Counted from the stretch's first letter, positions 17,643 through 27,940 are shown. The stretch: 64,000 nt of DNA from Sipunculus nudus (GCA_026874595.1 JAPPUL010000075.1:33517-97516), one strand, 5' to 3'. A program made the numbers and translations. Notes: generated from the letters alone by a model not told the origin.

Positions 17643-18350
17643 TTGGATATAATACGCGGGATATTAATAGTAATAATAATAGTGGTATCAGTGCTTGGGA
17701 TACTGCTAGTTTTGGTACAATCGAGTCGTGGTTCTGGCGGTCTTTTTGGAGATACTGGAGGTAGTCAAAGCGTAATAGGGTCAGATAGACGAGGAGATTT
17801 CTTCAGTAAGCTAACAAGTATATTTCTTGGAATATTTCTTGGAGGGAGTTTACTACTTGCCTATCTTGCACACGTAGAGAATGCAGGGATTGCCCCACCC
17901 TCAAGCGATGTATTAATAGAGGATGAGGCTGATACTAAAGAAGATATTGAGATAGAAACAGAAAAAACTGAAAGTACAAAGCAAAAGCTACCTGAGATAA
18001 ACATAGACAAAGGTGAGGAAGGAAAGGATAAGAAAGCAACAGAAGTCATAAATGATGAAGTAAAGCAAAGTGTCAATGAATCTAAAAAGGCAGTGGAGGA
18101 CGTAAAAGCAAAAGAGCAAGCAAAGGGAGCAATAAAAGGGGCAGAAAAAAGGATAAGAAAAGAGAAGGCGAAGTCAAAACCAAAACCTAAGGTAAAGCAG
18201 ACAAACAAACCGCTAAAGAAGACAATAAAAAACACTACAAAAGAGACTACAAAAAACACTACAAAAGAGACTACAAAAAGCTCCAATCCGTTAAGAAGCG
18301 AAAAGACAAGTTCAAAAAAAGAGTTAGAAAAAGAGTTAGAAAAGAAGTAG
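17643..18350 (+). CDS. secG: SecG-like preprotein translocase subunit with long charged tail
   Basis: Residues 1-80 are a typical SecG: a membrane helix (residues 4-22), the conserved LVLVQSSRGSGGLFGDTGG region with SVIGSDRRGDFFSKLTS, and a second helix (~58-78). SecG is normally 70-110 residues. Here about 150 further residues of Lys/Glu/Thr-rich low-complexity sequence follow, including a tandem NTTKETTK repeat. The start is TTG with GGAGG 8 nt upstream. The tail should be cytoplasmic or periplasmic depending on topology; its role is unknown. Confidence 0.88.
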   Translation: MDIIRGILIVIIIVVSVLGILLVLVQSSRGSGGLFGDTGGSQSVIGSDRRGDFFSKLTSIFLGIFLGGSLLLAYLAHVENAGIAPPSSDVLIEDEADTKEDIEIETEKTESTKQKLPEINIDKGEEGKDKKATEVINDEVKQSVNESKKAVEDVKAKEQAKGAIKGAEKRIRKEKAKSKPKPKVKQTNKPLKKTIKNTTKETTKNTTKETTKSSNPLRSEKTSSKKELEKELEKK

Positions 18351-18355
18351 AGAAT

Positions 18356-19117
18356 ATGGTAGAAAGGAGGATGGATAAAAAGTCACTAAGCGCTTTGCGA
18401 GGAACCATTACAAAAGAAGCGATAGAGGAGGCCTTTTCCAAAGAAGCAAAGAATTATGATTTATGGGCCAAACCTCAAAAAGCCGCAGCAAAGAAGCTAA
18501 ATGATTTTATATGTAATGAATTAGTTGATATATTGAGAAGGAAAGGGATAAAGATATTGGATGGAGGATGTGGGACAGGGCTTTTAACCCACAAAATAAT
18601 GGAGAAGCATAAAGATGCAAAGTTTTATGGACTTGACATATCAAAGAATATGCTTGAAGAGTATGCTAAGCTAAAGCCGATGGAGACGAAACAAAGCAGT
18701 ATGGAAGAGATTCCCTATGGTGATAAGTATTTTGATATAACGCTCTGCTCATTTACGCTACACTGGACAAATATAGACAAAGCACTTAATGAATGCATAC
18801 GAGTAAGCAAATACGGTTTTGGGGTATCGGTACCGGTAGACGGGAGTGTAAAAGCCTTCAATTATCCGTTTCCACAAATAGATGAAGTGCTTGAGATAGT
18901 ATATAAGTATACAAAAAAGCCTAAAGCATTACTTAGCCGAATAGACATTCCCTTTAAAGGACTTGATATAGTAAGATATTTCAAACACACGGGAGTATCA
19001 AATTTAAATCCTAAAAAAGAAAATATAATGTATAAGAAGCAAGGACTTGAGAGTATAGTTTTTGAAAATCGGGATACAATGTATTATATAATGCTATATC
19101 TAACAGCTCGTTTATAG
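18356..19117 (+). CDS. BioC-like SAM-dependent methyltransferase
   Basis: A 253-residue class I methyltransferase. The SAM site is ILDGGCGTGLLT (~residue 64), followed by the acidic strand FYGLDIS and the FDITLCSFTLHW motif. The N-terminal AFSKEAKNYDLWAKPQ segment and the LHWTNIDKALNE segment resemble BioC, the malonyl-ACP O-methyltransferase of biotin synthesis, but no bio gene is nearby. It starts 6 bp after secG. A second ATG at 18371 directly abuts AGGAGG and is unlikely to use it. Confidence 0.7.
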   Translation: MVERRMDKKSLSALRGTITKEAIEEAFSKEAKNYDLWAKPQKAAAKKLNDFICNELVDILRRKGIKILDGGCGTGLLTHKIMEKHKDAKFYGLDISKNMLEEYAKLKPMETKQSSMEEIPYGDKYFDITLCSFTLHWTNIDKALNECIRVSKYGFGVSVPVDGSVKAFNYPFPQIDEVLEIVYKYTKKPKALLSRIDIPFKGLDIVRYFKHTGVSNLNPKKENIMYKKQGLESIVFENRDTMYYIMLYLTARL

Positions 19118-19142
19118 ATTGTTTTATGATGGATGGTATGTA

Positions 19143-20504
19143 ATGAAGACAAAAGCTGATGAGCAAGAAGCGAAAAACATAAGCCTTGAGACAAAGCTTT
19201 CGCAGGTAGAAGATTCTGAACTTGATTTAATTAAAAGCCGACTTTACGATGCCCATAAAAAGTTATACAATAAGGAAGGGGAAGGGTCTTTATTTTTGGG
19301 TTGGATGGGAGGGCGTAAGAGTTTAATAAGCGATTATGAGCTTGAAAGTATAAAAGAGGTCGTAAAAGAGCTTAAAGAGAAAATAGAGGTACTAGTTGTA
19401 GTTGGGATAGGGGGATCATATCTTGGTTCCCGAGCAGTTATAGAGGCACTTACGAATAGTTTTTTGCATATGCTAAAGAGGGGCAAGGACTCCTCCTCCC
19501 CGCTCATCTTATACGCAGGTCATCATCTAGATTCGTCTTATCATCATGCTCTTTTAGAATTCCTAAAGGGCAAGAAGTTTGCAATAAATGTAATATCTAA
19601 GTCGGGAACGACAACAGAGCCAGCGCTTGCATTTAGGTTTTTAAAGAAGCTACTTGAAGAGCAAGAGGGAAGAGAAGCAAAAGATTATATAATAGCAACA
19701 ACAGACAAAACAAAAGGAGCGCTAAGAAAGCTAAGCGAGGAGGAAGGATATAGGAGTTACACAATACCGGATTCGATAGGAGGCAGATATTCGGTATTAA
19801 CAGCAGTAGGGTTATTTGCGATATGCATGTCGGGAATTGATATAGATGAATTATTAAGGGGAGCACAAAGTTATAAAGAGCTTTCAAAGGATATAAATAG
19901 CGATGCCCATAAGTATGCGATGCTACGGAACGTTTTATATGAGAAGGGAAAGAAGATAGAGCTTTTGCTAAATTACACAAGCAGGTTAGCGTATTTTGGG
20001 GAGTGGTGGAAACAGCTTTATGGAGAAAGCGAGGGCAAGTTGGGGAAAGGGCTATTTCCTTCAACATGCAATCTAACAACAGACCTACATTCAATGGGGC
20101 AATGGATACAAGAAGGCGAGAGGACAATATTTGAAACTCTACTAGACGTTGAAAAGCCAAAGGTAGATCTTAAAGTGGAGGAGGATAAAAGGGACTTAGA
20201 CAAACTAAACTACCTATCAAGTAAAAGTTTATCATATATAAACCATCAAGCCCAAAAAGGGACAGCATTAGCACATTTCGGGGCAAACGTTCCGATACTC
20301 CAAATAAAGATACCAAGTTTAAAAGAATATTACCTAGGGCAGTTGATCTACTTTTTTGAGATATCCTGCGGTCTAAGCGGCTATATACTAGGAGTAAATC
20401 CGTTTAACCAGCCGGGAGTAGAAGCCTATAAAGCGAATATGTTTGCCTTACTTGGCAAAGAAGGTTTTGAGCAAAGGAAAGAAGAGCTTGAAGGAATGCT
20501 TTAA
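19143..20504 (+). CDS. pgi: Glucose-6-phosphate isomerase
   Basis: Interconverts glucose 6-phosphate and fructose 6-phosphate. It is of the short bacterial type (~450 residues). SIS-domain motifs VVGIGGSYLGSRAV and ISKSGTTTEPA bind the phosphate. IGGRYSVLTAVGL, INHQAQKGTALAH and NPFNQPGVEAYK are conserved active-site segments. I prefer ATG 19143; an in-frame TTG at 19119 would add eight residues. It follows the methyltransferase closely on the same strand. Confidence 0.95.
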   Translation: MKTKADEQEAKNISLETKLSQVEDSELDLIKSRLYDAHKKLYNKEGEGSLFLGWMGGRKSLISDYELESIKEVVKELKEKIEVLVVVGIGGSYLGSRAVIEALTNSFLHMLKRGKDSSSPLILYAGHHLDSSYHHALLEFLKGKKFAINVISKSGTTTEPALAFRFLKKLLEEQEGREAKDYIIATTDKTKGALRKLSEEEGYRSYTIPDSIGGRYSVLTAVGLFAICMSGIDIDELLRGAQSYKELSKDINSDAHKYAMLRNVLYEKGKKIELLLNYTSRLAYFGEWWKQLYGESEGKLGKGLFPSTCNLTTDLHSMGQWIQEGERTIFETLLDVEKPKVDLKVEEDKRDLDKLNYLSSKSLSYINHQAQKGTALAHFGANVPILQIKIPSLKEYYLGQLIYFFEISCGLSGYILGVNPFNQPGVEAYKANMFALLGKEGFEQRKEELEGML

Positions 20505-20670
20505 GCTGTCTTTATATTTTTTTTTCACGTTCTATATTGTTGTAATAATACTATGTTGTACAAATGGTTATGCTAAATAGAATTTAAGTTATGTTTTATA
20601 ATAGTATGTCGATTATGTAAAGAGTATTAAATCTAGCTATAGAGCAAGGAAGATAATAAAGTTATAAAAG

Positions 20671-21465
20671 ATGAAGGAAAAGCTTAGGATGAAGGAAAAG
20701 CTTAGAAAGAAGTTATTGTATTTACGGGAGCGGCATGGGGTAGTAGCAGTGAAAGGGGGTACAGAGATAGAAGACATGAGCTTCAAAGAACTAAAAGTTT
20801 TGAAGGAGCTTTCAAAAGGGATAGTTCCTATGCTGGTTAAGATAGGGGGACCTGAGGCACGTAATGATATAAGATTTTGTCTTAAGGAGGGGATAGAATG
20901 GATATTAGCTCCTATGATAGAATCTGATTATGGACTTAATAATTTTGTAAAAGCACTAAAAGAGCTTGCAGGGGATAATATATACGAGACCTATCTTGCA
21001 ATGAATCTAGAAACGATAACAGGCTATTATAATATAAATCAGATAATAAAAAGTGCTGGCTTTAAATACATAAAACAAGTAACAATAGGACGTGGAGACT
21101 TATCCGAATCTATGGGTAAGGGAGTTGACTCGGTTGAAGTAGAAAACGTAGTGCATGACATCGTAAAAAGGATACGAAACGAGCAAAGGCTAAGTTCAGT
21201 AGGAGGTAAGATAGATCCTTTAAACGCAACACGAATAAAAGACATTATAAACCCTCATAAAATAAACACAAGACATATAGGAATAGATATATCTAAAACA
21301 AAGAACTTATCGCTATCAATATGCGAGTCCTTATCCTTTGAGATAGAGCTATACAAACTTCTTATGAACGTGGAGAGTGAAAAATACGATAGTTATATGA
21401 AAAGGAAAGCACAAACAAAACAAAGAATAGAACAACGTGATTTTATATTATCGAAGTCCAAGTGA
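20671..21465 (+). CDS. HpcH/HpaI aldolase / citrate lyase-type protein
   Basis: A 264-residue TIM-barrel protein of the HpcH/HpaI superfamily. KIGGPEARNDIRF and WILAPMIESDYGL resemble the family's metal- and substrate-binding strands, and VTIGRGDLSES resembles the product-binding loop. Substrate unknown. The first twelve codons are a near-exact 18-nt tandem duplication (MKEKLR MKEKLR), so either ATG (20671 or 20689) could be used. The second copy is preceded by an AGG created by the duplication. Confidence 0.7.
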   Translation: MKEKLRMKEKLRKKLLYLRERHGVVAVKGGTEIEDMSFKELKVLKELSKGIVPMLVKIGGPEARNDIRFCLKEGIEWILAPMIESDYGLNNFVKALKELAGDNIYETYLAMNLETITGYYNINQIIKSAGFKYIKQVTIGRGDLSESMGKGVDSVEVENVVHDIVKRIRNEQRLSSVGGKIDPLNATRIKDIINPHKINTRHIGIDISKTKNLSLSICESLSFEIELYKLLMNVESEKYDSYMKRKAQTKQRIEQRDFILSKSK

Positions 21466-21630
21466 AATAAAAGTGCTTAAAAATAAAAATAAATCCTCAA
21501 AATAAAACGAATATCACCCCAAACTAATATAAAAAGACATTTAGCTACAATTAAAAAAGATGGGAATGTGTGCTAAATGTTAAGCTAGCGTACTTTACAA
21601 AGGGCTATGGTTTTTGTATACTAAAACCTT

Positions 21631-23052
21631 ATGAAAAGACAATCAAGTGCCAAAATAACTGTATTACAAATCTTGCTCCAAATATTATATACGTTATTAT
21701 TTGCAGATATAGTTTTTAGTAAAGATGTAAGGGAACTTGGACTTAAAGAGATAATAGAGATAGGCAAACATAATGACCTTGAGCTTGAAAAATTAGAGTA
21801 TGAAAAGCTAAGGAGAGATCTTGAACTTTCAAAAAACATCTTTAAATTCATACCGAAACTAGAATATTACCTAGACAGAACAAGGTTATTTACAACACCC
21901 CGAGGCTCAACAGTATACACCCTAGGCGGACAAGTGAGTCTTCCTTTATACGATAGACAATTAATTTATGAGCGACGTAAGCTAAAGAAGGATAAACTAA
22001 GGACGTATAAACTAATTACAAAGCGTTTAAACGACCTAATCTATGAGCTTGCGGATTTATATTACTATATAAGATATACGGAAGAGGTAATAAAGATAAC
22101 AACAGAGGATTATCTTTCGGCTAAGGCAAGTTTCGAATTAAATGAAAAGAAATACGAAGAGAATAGGATAATAGAGATAGACCTACTGCTGGCGAAAGGG
22201 TTAATGCTTGAGGTAGAAAGCCAGTTACACGCAATGAAGCATAGGCAAATGGAGGCATTATTAAAGCTAAAGAACAAGTTACGTCTTGATGGGCAGATTA
22301 AGTTAAAGCAAAATGATAAAGCGATATTTAATTTAACTAACGTAGAGCCTCTCCCTTATTATAGGAGCAATAATAGGAACCTAGAACTTGAGATTTACGA
22401 GCTTGACAAATTGATCTCAAAAGACTTATACGAGATAGAACGAAGTATATATTACCCAAAACTAAGTCTTCATTTTGATATAACAAATAGCAGTACAGAC
22501 GAATTGAGCTATTATCGTAATTTTGATTGGTCGCTATACGCAATAGCAACATTTTATATCCTAGACGAACTTTCCCTTGAGCTTAGAGGTGGCTTAAAAG
22601 ACACACAAAAAACAAGTCAACTTGGCGAATTCCAAAGAGCAACTATAAAACTAAATCCGGGAGGCACAGAAGCTATAAAACGTCTTAAATCCAAGCAAGA
22701 TTATTTAACTACTATTTCAAAACTAAAGGAGTATAAGTTATTATTAGAAGAGGAGATAGTGAGATTACATAATAAAGTAAAGGAAAGTATAAACGAAGAG
22801 AAAAGAGCAAGTTTATATACCCGAATAGGGGATGGACTTGTTAATAAGCTTGATTTTGAATATAAAATAGGTAAAACGGGCTATGAACAATTAATCGATG
22901 CCCAAAGGAGGCGAGCAATATACCGAAGAGAGAAAGCGCTATCGAGTTTAAATAAGAAGAAACTAATATTAACATTAAAAAAGAGTCTTGGTCTGCTTTC
23001 ATGGATCTATCTAGAAAAGACTAAGAAAGATAAAACTAAAAAAGCTAAATAA
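21631..23052 (+). CDS. TolC-family outer membrane efflux protein
   Basis: This 473-residue protein has an N-terminal signal (~8-30) and long alpha-helical coiled-coil segments in the TolC pattern (two helical repeats; IDLLLAKGLMLEVESQL in the first half and EYKIGKTGYEQLIDAQRRR in the second). TolC proteins form trimeric outer-membrane channels working with RND or ABC pumps. No pump genes are adjacent. The start of the TPR gene follows its stop after one base, so they are co-transcribed. Confidence 0.75.
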   Translation: MKRQSSAKITVLQILLQILYTLLFADIVFSKDVRELGLKEIIEIGKHNDLELEKLEYEKLRRDLELSKNIFKFIPKLEYYLDRTRLFTTPRGSTVYTLGGQVSLPLYDRQLIYERRKLKKDKLRTYKLITKRLNDLIYELADLYYYIRYTEEVIKITTEDYLSAKASFELNEKKYEENRIIEIDLLLAKGLMLEVESQLHAMKHRQMEALLKLKNKLRLDGQIKLKQNDKAIFNLTNVEPLPYYRSNNRNLELEIYELDKLISKDLYEIERSIYYPKLSLHFDITNSSTDELSYYRNFDWSLYAIATFYILDELSLELRGGLKDTQKTSQLGEFQRATIKLNPGGTEAIKRLKSKQDYLTTISKLKEYKLLLEEEIVRLHNKVKESINEEKRASLYTRIGDGLVNKLDFEYKIGKTGYEQLIDAQRRRAIYRREKALSSLNKKKLILTLKKSLGLLSWIYLEKTKKDKTKKAK

Positions 23053-23053
23053 A

Positions 23054-25117
23054 GTGCAAAATAAACTAAGCTTATTAAAGATATTAATACTATTTTGCTT
23101 ATTACTTCAAGGCGGATATAGTATAGATTTAGGTGCTAAGGAAATCTATGCTAAGGATCTAAATACTAAAGGATTAAATAAATGCACAGAAGTGATAGTA
23201 ACTGAGCTTATAAATAAAACAAAGGACAAAACAAATACAAAAGCGTTTGAATATTTCATATATAATGGACTTGGATATATAGCTAATATGCGTGTAGTAA
23301 ATAGCTTACTTTCAAAACAAAAGTTCTTAGAAGGCAGATGCTTTATAGGAGGGGAGTATAAGCTATCAGGTGCTAATATAAATCTAAGAGTATGGCTATC
23401 AAATACTAATTTAAAGAGCAATTTAAAGGATAAATTAAAGGATAAAGTTTTAATAGATAAAGTTTCAATAGGGGGTAGTAGAAAAGGATTCACAAATCTT
23501 ATAGAGAGGCTTGTAACTAAGCTGGTTGAAATAATGAGGATAAAATATGTTAATGACTTAAACTTTGCAAGTAATAATTTCAGACGCTACATATCAAAAA
23601 GTCCAAAGAGCCTAAAGGAGGCTAGTGCTTACACAAACGCTTTTTTAAGTTATTTACGGGAAGATTTTAAAATGGCATTAAAAAGCGTAAAACTTCTTAG
23701 AGAAGACGACCTTGATAGATTATACCTTGAAGGCATAATATACTACGAACAAGGGCATTTACCAAAAGCAAACTATTTTCTTAGCAAATTCTTTCAAAAG
23801 TCCAAAAAGGCTAAACTCTTAAAAGAAGTGCTAAGAGCAAGTTTAAAACTTGGTAGTATAATGGAAAATCGTGGTAATAAAGCAGGGGCACTTAAATTAT
23901 ATGAAAAAGTACTTAAAACGTCTTTAGAAATAAATGATTACACTCTTAATTTAGCATCTAAACTAAAGCTTGGAAGATATTATATAAGTCAAGGAGAATA
24001 TGACACAGGACGAGCTTATTATCACGAAGCACTAAAGCTATCAAGCTGGGCAAATGACAAAGTGGGCGAAGGAGTTGTTTTATATTCACTAAGCCATTTA
24101 CTTTATCTTGAGGGTGAATATAAAAAGTCAACAAAGCTCTTAAACCAAGCTATACTAATCGCAGAACAATCAAGTGAACCAAAAGAAGTTATAAAGTGGA
24201 AATTATTGCTTTTAGATCTACTTGAATCGGTTGCACCAAAGAGGCGGCTTAAAATATTTGAAGAGTTATTGCAAAAGAGCAAGCCCTATTTAAAGACCCA
24301 CAGTACAGTTATCCAAAAGGTTTTTAGTAGTGGAGTTTACAAAAACAAAGTAAAGCTGAATAAACTATTAAAACAAACATTAAAAATCCAAAAATATAAT
24401 AAAGACATAAAAGAGCAAACAAATACCTACCGTCTACTCGGTGATTTACATAAAGAAGGGAAAGAGTATATAAAATCGCTTAGCTATTACGAGAAGGCCC
24501 TACAAAACAGTAAAGAAATGGAAATAAAGCAAGAGATAGCAAAAAGTTACACAAGCCTAGGCGCGTTTTACAGTGAACTTAAAAAACCGAAGAAATCCCT
24601 ATATTACTTTAATGAGGCACTAAAAATACGGAAGGGAATAAAAGATAAACTAGGGGAAGCACTAACTAAAATAAGCATAGCTTCATTATATATAGGAAGT
24701 GATAAAAAAAAGGATGCCATAAAAATATATAACGAAAGTCTTTTAATGTTAAAATCAATAAATTATAAAGAGGGGGAAGCTCTCACTTACTGGATGTTAG
24801 GTTTAATAAGCACAGCAGAAAAAGATTATAAAAAGGCACTTAATTATTATACAAAAGCCTATGAACTATTTATAAGTCTTGGGAGTAAGAATGCACAGAA
24901 TATAGAAGTACTTATAAAAGATTTAAAAGAGAGTATGCAGGATGGCGAATTAGACGAAGATATAGGAGAAGGGAGCGAAGTATATGGCACAGAAGAAGAT
25001 ATAGAGGAGGATGGCGGTGAGGATAGAGAAGAAGACAAAGAAGAAGACAAAGAAGAAGACAAAGAAGAAGACAAAGAAGAAGACAAAGAAGAAAGTGTAA
25101 AAAAGGAAGTACGATAA
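23054..25117 (+). CDS. Secreted TPR-repeat protein with acidic tail
   Basis: A 687-residue protein with a signal peptide (1-25). The N-terminal domain (~40-170) resembles the substrate-free part of periplasmic TPR proteins. At least eight TPR-like helical pairs follow (~190-610; for example LKLYEKVLKTSLEINDY and SLSYYEKALQNSKEMEI). The last ~60 residues are Glu/Asp/Lys-rich, ending in five copies of EEDK encoded by a 12-nt tandem repeat. The start is GTG, one base after the TolC-like stop. It is probably a scaffold for an envelope complex; the partner is unknown. Confidence 0.75.
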   Translation: MQNKLSLLKILILFCLLLQGGYSIDLGAKEIYAKDLNTKGLNKCTEVIVTELINKTKDKTNTKAFEYFIYNGLGYIANMRVVNSLLSKQKFLEGRCFIGGEYKLSGANINLRVWLSNTNLKSNLKDKLKDKVLIDKVSIGGSRKGFTNLIERLVTKLVEIMRIKYVNDLNFASNNFRRYISKSPKSLKEASAYTNAFLSYLREDFKMALKSVKLLREDDLDRLYLEGIIYYEQGHLPKANYFLSKFFQKSKKAKLLKEVLRASLKLGSIMENRGNKAGALKLYEKVLKTSLEINDYTLNLASKLKLGRYYISQGEYDTGRAYYHEALKLSSWANDKVGEGVVLYSLSHLLYLEGEYKKSTKLLNQAILIAEQSSEPKEVIKWKLLLLDLLESVAPKRRLKIFEELLQKSKPYLKTHSTVIQKVFSSGVYKNKVKLNKLLKQTLKIQKYNKDIKEQTNTYRLLGDLHKEGKEYIKSLSYYEKALQNSKEMEIKQEIAKSYTSLGAFYSELKKPKKSLYYFNEALKIRKGIKDKLGEALTKISIASLYIGSDKKKDAIKIYNESLLMLKSINYKEGEALTYWMLGLISTAEKDYKKALNYYTKAYELFISLGSKNAQNIEVLIKDLKESMQDGELDEDIGEGSEVYGTEEDIEEDGGEDREEDKEEDKEEDKEEDKEEDKEESVKKEVR

Positions 25118-25157
25118 AAAAAAAGACTGGTAATAAGAGGGTTTAAAAAAACACCTT

Positions 25158-26198
25158 ATGAAACAAAAGATACTTATACTACTATTTACAGTAGTACTTA
25201 TAGTAATAGTATTAACAACATATATATATATTGCAAGCAAATCACCCTCAAACGGTAAGCAGCTAACATTCGAAGTACATGCTAAGGAAGGCTTTTCAAG
25301 TATAAGTAGAAGACTTTATAAAGAAAAGATAGTAAGTAGTAAATACATACTGCTTGCCTATGGTAAGCTGCTTTTGCACAAAGGAGAAAAGATTCAAAAA
25401 GGAAGATACTTACTAAACGATAGCATGAGTCCCTACACCATAGCAGAAAAGCTTATTGAAGGAGACATACTTGAGGAGAAGATAGTACTAACTATCCCAG
25501 AAGGTTACAACATATACGACATATCAAGTTTGCTTTACAAAAAGAATTTAATAAAGTCAGAATCTGAATTTATAAACCTAACAAAAGATAAAACTCTATT
25601 AAAAGAATATAATATACCAAGTGATACCCTAGAAGGCTACCTATACCCAACAACCTACTATCTTAAAAAAGATACAAAACCTCAGCAATTAATAAAAAGA
25701 ATGCTTAAAACCTTTGACGAGCATTTTCCTCATGAAGAATTTGAAAGGACAAAAGACAAGCTAAATTTAACAAAGCATGAAGTAATTACCCTATCGTCAT
25801 TAATAGAGAAGGAAACATCAATACCCTTTGAAAGAACTATAGTATCTGGTGTTTTTCATAACCGACTTAGGATTAATATGCGTTTAGAATGTGATCCAAC
25901 TGTAATATATGCCTTACTACGCAAAAACAAATACAAGGGTAACCTATCCCGAAAACGAGGTGATCTTGATATAAAATCGCCTTATAATACCTATCGGAAC
26001 AAGAAACTACCACCCTCCCCAATAGCCAATCCCGGAAAAGCCTCAATTATAGCAGCTTTAAATCCTGATGATAATAAATATATATACTTTGTTGCAAAAG
26101 ACGATAGGAGCCACCTATTCTCAGAAACCTGGATAGGACATCTAAGGAATATAGAACTATACAAACGTTGGCTTAGAAAAAAGCGTAGTCAAAAATAA
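25158..26198 (+). CDS. mltG: Endolytic murein transglycosylase
   Basis: A 346-residue YceG/MltG-family protein that cleaves nascent glycan strands at the inner membrane. There is one N-terminal membrane helix (~5-27), a LysM-like segment (~40-100), then the catalytic domain. Motifs are LEGYLYPTTY, SLIEKET (catalytic Glu), FHNRLRINMRLECDPTV, YNTYRNKKLPPSPIANPG and AALNPDDNKYIYFVA. Length matches the family. It is the last gene of this plus-strand run, convergent with pssA. Confidence 0.93.
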   Translation: MKQKILILLFTVVLIVIVLTTYIYIASKSPSNGKQLTFEVHAKEGFSSISRRLYKEKIVSSKYILLAYGKLLLHKGEKIQKGRYLLNDSMSPYTIAEKLIEGDILEEKIVLTIPEGYNIYDISSLLYKKNLIKSESEFINLTKDKTLLKEYNIPSDTLEGYLYPTTYYLKKDTKPQQLIKRMLKTFDEHFPHEEFERTKDKLNLTKHEVITLSSLIEKETSIPFERTIVSGVFHNRLRINMRLECDPTVIYALLRKNKYKGNLSRKRGDLDIKSPYNTYRNKKLPPSPIANPGKASIIAALNPDDNKYIYFVAKDDRSHLFSETWIGHLRNIELYKRWLRKKRSQK

Positions 26199-26230
26199 CA
26201 ACTCTTAAAACATCTTCCAATACTTTTCGA

Positions 26231-27013
26231 TTAATCTTTAAAACGTTTAAAAGTTATTATAGGTTTAAAGGTATAAAAGAGGGCATAAACAAGCAAAAAG
26301 TATTTAAAAAGCAAGATCAAGCATAGAAGATATAAAGCACTTTGAAAGTTAGCTGCAAAAGGATTATGTCTTGCAAAGTTCATAAAGCTTGGTGAGGTCT
26401 TTAAAAACATGAACTTCGAGCCCATTAAAGAAGCATAAAAAACAAACATAAACGAAACAAACCACCAAGGTAATGCTATTTTTAGGGTAAGTCCAAATAC
26501 GTAATATATTATATATTCTACAGGCAAAATCTCTGGCAAATTAGGGAAGTTTAAAATCATAACAGCACTTCCACCAGCAATAGGCGAAGGTAGACCCGAA
26601 AAAGCATTAGTCATATTAGATACATTAAACCGGGCAAGTCTTAAAGCTGAAAACAAAGGAAATAGAAAAGAAAAAAAACTCCCAAAAACATAAAATTCAC
26701 TAATAGGTGACTTATAATAAGGTTCATTGCCAAAAAACATGAAAAAGAACATAAAAGCAGGCGCAAGTCCAAAAGTTACAAGATCTGCAAAAGAATCAAG
26801 GTCTTTTCCAAGCGGATTTGGTTGGTTAATCCTTCTGGCAATACGTCCGTCTAAAGTGTCAAAAAGTCCTGCCATCATTATAAACAAAGTCGCATATACA
26901 TAATAATAGTGATTAACTGCACTAAATGAACCAACTGCAGAGCTAATTATAGACAAAAAACCACAAAAAAAGTTACCAAAACTCAAAGTATTTGCTATCC
27001 AACTAAGCCGCAT
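26231..27013 (-). CDS. pssA: CDP-diacylglycerol-serine O-phosphatidyltransferase
   Basis: A 260-residue integral membrane CDP-alcohol phosphatidyltransferase making phosphatidylserine. The family signature D-G-x2-A-R-x8-G-x3-D-x3-D is perfect: DGRIARR, then GKDLDSFAD. Six or more hydrophobic segments follow. GLAPA after the signature is typical of PssA. It lies 96 bp downstream of znuB on the same strand and may be read through from it. Confidence 0.9.
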   Translation of the reverse strand: MRLSWIANTLSFGNFFCGFLSIISSAVGSFSAVNHYYYVYATLFIMMAGLFDTLDGRIARRINQPNPLGKDLDSFADLVTFGLAPAFMFFFMFFGNEPYYKSPISEFYVFGSFFSFLFPLFSALRLARFNVSNMTNAFSGLPSPIAGGSAVMILNFPNLPEILPVEYIIYYVFGLTLKIALPWWFVSFMFVFYASLMGSKFMFLKTSPSFMNFARHNPFAANFQSALYLLCLILLFKYFLLVYALFYTFKPIITFKRFKD

Positions 27014-27109
27014 ATGATTCCCTTATAAAATATTCCTTGTACTTGCAATAAAAAGAGCTCTTTAAAAAATAAACTTAAGTTTAATAAAACTAATCATAAT
27101 ATTCAAATT

Positions 27110-27940
27110 TTAGGCTGCTGGCTGTGAAGTTCTTTTCCCTTTAAGATATTTAAATCCTTTAAGGATAAACAATAAAATACCCTGTGGCAAAGTAATAAGG
27201 ACTCCTGAAGGAATATCTGTATAATATGCCCATATAAGTCCTATAAAAACAAATACAACGCTTATTAGTATACTAAGAAATATTATATTGCGAAAAGAGG
27301 AGGAAAATAAAATAGCTATAGATGGGGGAATCGTAAGTAACGCCATTACAAGCATAATGCCAACAAGTTCAATTAGAGAGACTATGCTAAATGAGATAAA
27401 TATATATATAATAACGTTAAAACAAGCAGAATGTATCCCTTTTACAACAGCAAAATCCCGATCAAATGAAAAGACTAATATCTCTTTATAGAATAATATA
27501 AAGAAAGACGCAACTAATACTACGATTATGAGCATTTTATATAATTCACTATTAGATACTATCAAAATATTGCCAAATAAATAACTCATAAGATCAGGAG
27601 AATAGCCAGGAGTTAAATGTATAAAGAGAATACCAATAGCAGTGCCCAAAGCCCATAGTATACCTATACTTGTATCACTTTGTTTTGAGTTTTTATTAGA
27701 AGATAAGCCAAGGAAAATTGCACTAATACTTGAAAATAAAAGCGCTCCCATAAAAGGTGGGTAATTTAGATAATACGCTATCCCAAGTCCCCCAAATGAT
27801 ATATGACTAATTCCTGCACTAATAAATACATTCTTATTAACTACTATATAAGTCCCTATTACACCGCATAATATACTTGCAAGAATACCTGTATATAAAG
27901 CTATCTTTAAAAATCCATATGTTGTGAATATATCAAGCAT
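27110..27940 (-). CDS. znuB: Zinc ABC transporter permease
   Basis: A 276-residue ABC-3 family permease with about eight membrane helices. The N-terminal GVIGTYIVVNKNVFISAGISHISFGG region and ALLTIPPSIAILF are family hallmarks. It is the third gene of the znuA-znuC-znuB operon. Substrate zinc rather than manganese is inferred from the His-rich loop in ZnuA. Confidence 0.9.
   Translation of the reverse strand: MLDIFTTYGFLKIALYTGILASILCGVIGTYIVVNKNVFISAGISHISFGGLGIAYYLNYPPFMGALLFSSISAIFLGLSSNKNSKQSDTSIGILWALGTAIGILFIHLTPGYSPDLMSYLFGNILIVSNSELYKMLIIVVLVASFFILFYKEILVFSFDRDFAVVKGIHSACFNVIIYIFISFSIVSLIELVGIMLVMALLTIPPSIAILFSSSFRNIIFLSILISVVFVFIGLIWAYYTDIPSGVLITLPQGILLFILKGFKYLKGKRTSQPAA

Noticed and set aside
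18371-18376. Alternative start of the BioC-like gene next to AGGAGG
   Set aside because: The AGGAGG touches the ATG with no spacer, so it is unlikely to serve that codon; the upstream ATG was kept.
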